Positions 59,890 to 64,000 of a stretch of DNA of 64,000 nt are shown here, piece after piece (positions within the stretch are counted from its first letter, which is position 1; every line of letters starts with the position of its first letter). Below the pieces are notes generated by a model that worked only from the letters and a program-made list of their open reading frames with translations, did not search any database and was not told the DNA's origin. Made by a program: the position numbers and the translations under genes. This stretch comes from Cornus controversa (Eukaryota > Streptophyta > Magnoliopsida > Cornales > Cornaceae): positions 117,617,033 through 117,681,032 of the forward strand of contig CM048845.1 of assembly GCA_026545225.1 (NCBI GenBank). Direction: 5' to 3'.

Positions 59890-62800
59890 TTATCCTGCAG
59901 GAACCAAACTTCCAGATTCACAATTCCTGGTACAAAAACAACAAATTCATGTTCCTTAGATGCACTAGCAGACACTATCGGTCAAAATGTACATACTCAG
60001 GAATTATTATGCTATCGAAATGTCCAATAGAAATGGAATAGTCTATTTTAGTTACGCATTAGGTTGTCGGAATTCAGAACTGTAATCTAGATCCTACCAC
60101 TCTCTCATACCGTCAATTCCATTTTCAGGTTCAATGCACACCCCAAAATTGCTAATCAGTAGAATCTTGATAGAATTCTCAAAATTAGAGTTTGCTCATG
60201 ACATCCTAAACCATGGATTGATATTACATTTTTAACTTTTTATTCAAGAGTCATTTATGTTTAAATTATTTATTAATTGTTTCATTTTTCAATTTTCTAA
60301 TAAAGTATCATTCATCCATTTCATAGAATCTTCAGATTCTCAATGCAAAACAGATCTAGGATCTTCATTCTGACAACTTTGGCTAGAATCCGTTAAGTAT
60401 AACATTTGAAATGACTGCATTCTCAATGCACATAGAGGCCCATCTTTAGAATGTCATTGATTGATGTGTTTTAGTTTTTCACCATAAAGTGTGGTGACGA
60501 ACTCATATCACATTTTAACTTTTGGGGGAAGAAAATATATGTTTCAAGAGTCATTTAAACTTTTATTTTTTTGGTTTTCTAATAGAATATCTTTCATCCA
60601 ATTAATAGAATCTTGATATTTTCATTCCAATTCTACAACTTTTATTCTATATATACCACTTCCCCCCATCCCCAAAATGTATCTAGAATATGCATTTTGA
60701 CAACTTTAGCAATTACATGTATAACACTGAAATGCATGCAGTCCCAATGCACATAAAGTACCATCTTTAGGATGTCATGAATGATGTTGCTTTAGTTTTT
60801 CACCATAATTGTGCTATTGATTCATTTGACCAGAACCAGATCAATTTATGCATTCAAATGCTATCATACAAAATCGACCATTCTATTTCTGTGGGACACT
60901 TAAATGTGAATAGAGTTCCAAATTAAAATTAAACATAATTCAAGATCTTGTTCCTGGTGAAAGATAATGGATACAATCTAACCTGATTATTTGAAGTTTG
61001 TCCATGCATCCGATGTGGTTTCATATTCAAATCAATCATTTTAGTTTCCATGTTGGAATGTGCATCAGCATTGGCATCTGACTTCGAAAGAGGAGAGACC
61101 CTGTGATTTTGCTGGTTCTCTCCATTGATCAGTTTGGGTGGCTGATTTTGACCCTTTATATTGTCAAGTGGATCTATTGGTTGCAAGATTGGGTCCTCCA
61201 TGTGGCCCGGTTTATCCCCTGGAAACTACAGATGAAACCAATGGAAGAAATATTCTAAGGGAACTCCTACCATAAAAAAAGGAAGAATTTGAACCAATCG
61301 TATCAGATAAAACAAACCTCAATTCTCTGCCTTAACAGGAGGTATCTTCCATGGGTTCTTTTACCTCCAACATGTACATGCATATCACATTGCAAACAAA
61401 GGGAACTTCCATCTATCTCACAGTAGAAGAAAGCTGCATGGGCGATTCAAAAGAAGGAATATAAGTTTAAGCCCGCCTCATAGAAACATAAAAACATATT
61501 ATCTTAGAAGGAAAAAAAAAAAGATGGAAAAGAAAACAAAAACGAGAACGGAAAAATAAAAATATATGCGCACCAGGAGCATTTTCACAAATGTCACAGC
61601 GAGGTACAGCACTGGGGTCAGCAAGCCCGACTCTCACATGCCGACTAGCAAGCTTATTACACATGTGCACCTGCGACACATTTATGATTTTTTTAGTAAT
61701 AAAAAATTTGCTATTTTAGAACATCAACAACAAAATTTAGAAAAAGGGAATCTCAAAGGCTTTGTTATATTGCAGTGGATCATCTGTTAGAGAAGGACCC
61801 AGTGATTAAGTCCAAGATGTGCAAAGGTGAAGCTTGACATATTTTACTATTAACAGGTGAGTTGTAATGATGCACATATGACAAAATCCAGAAAAATGTC
61901 CATGAAAGCTTGATAGGAAGTGGAAAGAAAGACTGAATGTAGAGTTTTTTCCTTCTCTGCGAGGCTTAATACAAAACAATCTCTCACCTTTGGCAGTAGC
62001 CACTGCAAAATAGGAAACGGTACCACTATTCCAACAGGCAATACATTTATCGCTTAACATAAGAAACACAGAGGAAAGAAAAACATGGATCCATGGAGCG
62101 TTACATCATTTCACTCAAGTCTAGGTACACCCAAAATAATGCAGTTTTCTTCTGCATGCATGTCATGATAACACTCCTCCTGTTAACACCCATATCTGTA
62201 TCAAATTCCATCATCATCTCTACTTGTCTGGTTTTTATGGGAATGAGCTCATCTCATTTATCATCATTATCATCGTCATCTTGCCTTAATCCCATATGAA
62301 CAGGGTCGCGCACACGACTTCTCTTTTTTCATTATTTTCTATTACACATCATCTCATTCATCTTTATCTTAATAATGTTTGCAGTAAGTTGAAAGCTGTT
62401 AGTAACTATGCAGCACATGAATCTTACTCTATTTGTGCACTTACCCAAAAAATCTACTCAATTACTAATCAACATAAAGTTTTTCAGCTGGAATTTACAA
62501 ATAACTAGATTCCTCTTGCTGGAAAAAACAGAATACATGTAACATGTTACACATCAACCAGCTTCTTTTATTCTTGTATTTTACACAAGTAGTCCTCCAC
62601 CTTACCCACAAACCGAATCGGGCTGAAAGCGAAATTCATCCCAAATCTTTTGATTCCCCAATTGGAAACAAGAGAATACATCAACCAGTTTCACTTTTTT
62701 AGCACCTAAACATACAACTATACAAGTGCTCTGAGTTTCACTAATGCCACAAAAACCATTCCTCAAAAGCATCGAGACTGGTTCATCAACTAACAAACAA

Positions 62801-63066
62801 TTAAGAAGATCTTATTACAATAAACCAACACATATACACGTATCACAATTCACACAAATCAAAAGAGGCAAACATATATATATAGATTGAATAAACATAT
62901 ATAGTTCAAGTATATGATATCGAACATGAAATTAAATAGAAGTTAGAGAGAGAAAGAACAGAGGAAGCAAAACCTTGTCATCGCAGGAGCGGCATAGAGC
63001 GGCCTCATCAGCAGCGCAAAAGATCACAGCCGCAGCGCTCTCACAAGCGTCACAAAGCGTTCGCAT
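59890..63066 (-). CDS. Double B-box zinc finger protein (BBX18/BBX19-like)
   Basis: Exons in coding order: 63066-62974, 61670-61574, 61433-61318 and 61225-60983, GT-AG and in phase, giving 183 residues. Two B-boxes are intact: residues 5-47 (C5, C8, C17, C25, C28, C35, H42) and about 56-95 ([29 protein letters not shown]). A family tail follows, with [15 protein letters not shown] near the end. BBX18/19 proteins are nuclear regulators of light, flowering and circadian responses that act by protein contact; the role here is inferred. The last exon is not settled. A canonical acceptor at 59927 would add only Glu-Leu before a stop (59926-59918). In another frame the same place encodes [11 protein letters not shown] (59925-59890), which resembles the family C-terminus. 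A further family-like piece, EPENGID, lies at 60132-60111. Confidence 0.88.
60227..60813. repeat. Diverged tandem duplication (~290-bp unit) in the last B-box intron
   Basis: Copy 1 (about 60227-60492) and copy 2 (about 60510-60813) share the same order of words: TTTCAAGAGTCATTT, TTTTCTAATA, TAGAATCTT, CATTNTGACAACTTT, CAATGCACATA, CCATCTTTAG, and TTTAGTTTTTCACCATAA. Identity is roughly 75-80% by eye. The left copy lies next to the region where the last exon is expected. Confidence 0.8.
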
Positions 63067-64000
63067 TCCTATTGATATATTTGTACCCTTCCACTCTCAT
63101 TTCTCTGATCATACACTACGAATTTTTCGTATATACATACATCAACCAAATTCCACATAAACACCAATTCAATTCTTGGAAAATAAGAGATGAGATTCTT
63201 CAGAGATCGACAAGGAAACAATTCACCAAATCAATGTATAGATATAAATAAATTGAGGATGGAGAAACAAACATTCAAGAGAGACGAACATATATTGATT
63301 TTAGAGAACAGTTTTTTTTTTTAAAAAAATAATAATAAAAAATTAAAAAATTACGTAAGGTAATGAGGGATGTGTCAACTTTGGTTTGTTCGCTCACTCG
63401 CAGCCACAAGATTTAAAGGCCGTGGGGACTGAAAACGATGCCCAGTTACTCTCGCCCACCAGTTACATATCTTACTGGCCCATTTAGGTCTCCAAAGTCC
63501 ATATTATCCCTGTTAGTTGTTAAAGTGCTCATACCTAATAAGAAACAATTATTTTTTAAGCCTTTGGTTTAATTATCTTCAAATTAAAATTTTTATAAAA
63601 TTATTTTAACATCTCTGTCACACAAAAGATCAGTTAAACAAAATCACACATCTAAATATATAATTACAATAATAACTTCAAGTTATAATCCTTTTGTGTA
63701 AAAAAATTTTAATTTTTAATCCTTTAACTGGTATTAACATATTTTATGTATACATTTTCTCTATCAATTCATACAGGTACTACCGTCACATAGAATAATT
63801 TTTACATTTTAATTTTTTATGTTAATTAATTTTAACAGAATTGACTGTTAACTAATGACAGGAATATCCGGATAAAGTCAACCAAACTTCAGAAAAGTTG
63901 ACCACCATATATTAAAAACGTTAATTTGAAAATAATTAGACAAAATTCAGGAGAGATCGGAATAATTTATCTTATTTTTTATAAATAAAGAAATTGATGA
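63067..64000 (-). promoter_or_regulatory. 5' leader and upstream region of the B-box gene
   Basis: Upstream of the ATG at 63066 the sequence is AT-rich, with no clear TATA box or G-box seen. From about 63760 to 63960 there are words such as CAACCAAACTTCAGAAAAGTTGACC that may belong to a TIR element cut by the window edge. Confidence 0.35.

Overview
This window is nuclear DNA from a flowering plant, almost certainly a eudicot. It is AT-rich, its genes have many short exons with GT-AG introns, and the protein families are plant-specific. Plant-type LTR elements, hAT-like MITEs and a tRNA-derived SINE fill the space between genes. The species cannot be named from sequence alone.

Four host protein genes can be followed exon by exon. 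(1) On the minus strand, 3380-19721, lies a ten-exon gene for a 1663-residue chromatin-type protein with PHD, SWIB, Plus-3, GYF and CCCH modules (NERD / C3H44 family). (2) On the plus strand, 43672-52434, lies a 14-exon gene for a 404-residue UPF0183/PHAF1 homologue. (3) On the minus strand, 53551-55272, lies a four-exon gene for a 379-residue pectin methylesterase without an inhibitor pro-domain. (4) On the minus strand, 63066 down to about 59890, lies a double B-box protein of the BBX18/BBX19 type whose last exon is uncertain. A tRNA-Glu(CTC) sits at 58501-58572 and a decayed PPR fragment at 40905-41216. From memory, genes 1 and 2 are homologues of the consecutive Arabidopsis loci At3g51120 and At3g51130, so this looks like conserved microsynteny stretched apart by transposons.

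Layout: 1-1440 holds a broken Ty3-like gag relic; 1441-3379 is AT-rich; 3380-20000 is gene 1 with TE-filled introns; 20000-43400 is a transposon-rich interval. That interval contains a hAT MITE nested in another TIR element, a 7.2 kb Copia element with a nested solo LTR, a TRIM-like element inserted in a minus-strand Copia relic, minisatellites and the PPR fragment. From 43600 to 55300 genes 2 and 3 converge tail to tail. From 55300 to 59900 there are a MITE-like element and the tRNA, and gene 4 follows.

The most notable signal is a probable U12-type AT-AC intron in gene 1 (6602-8384). It has a perfect ATATCCTT donor, a TTCCTTGAC branch site and correct phase. A 57-bp tandem duplication in the same gene copies a splice donor and would allow an in-frame 19-residue insertion in the PHD finger. 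I found no unknown multi-gene system.
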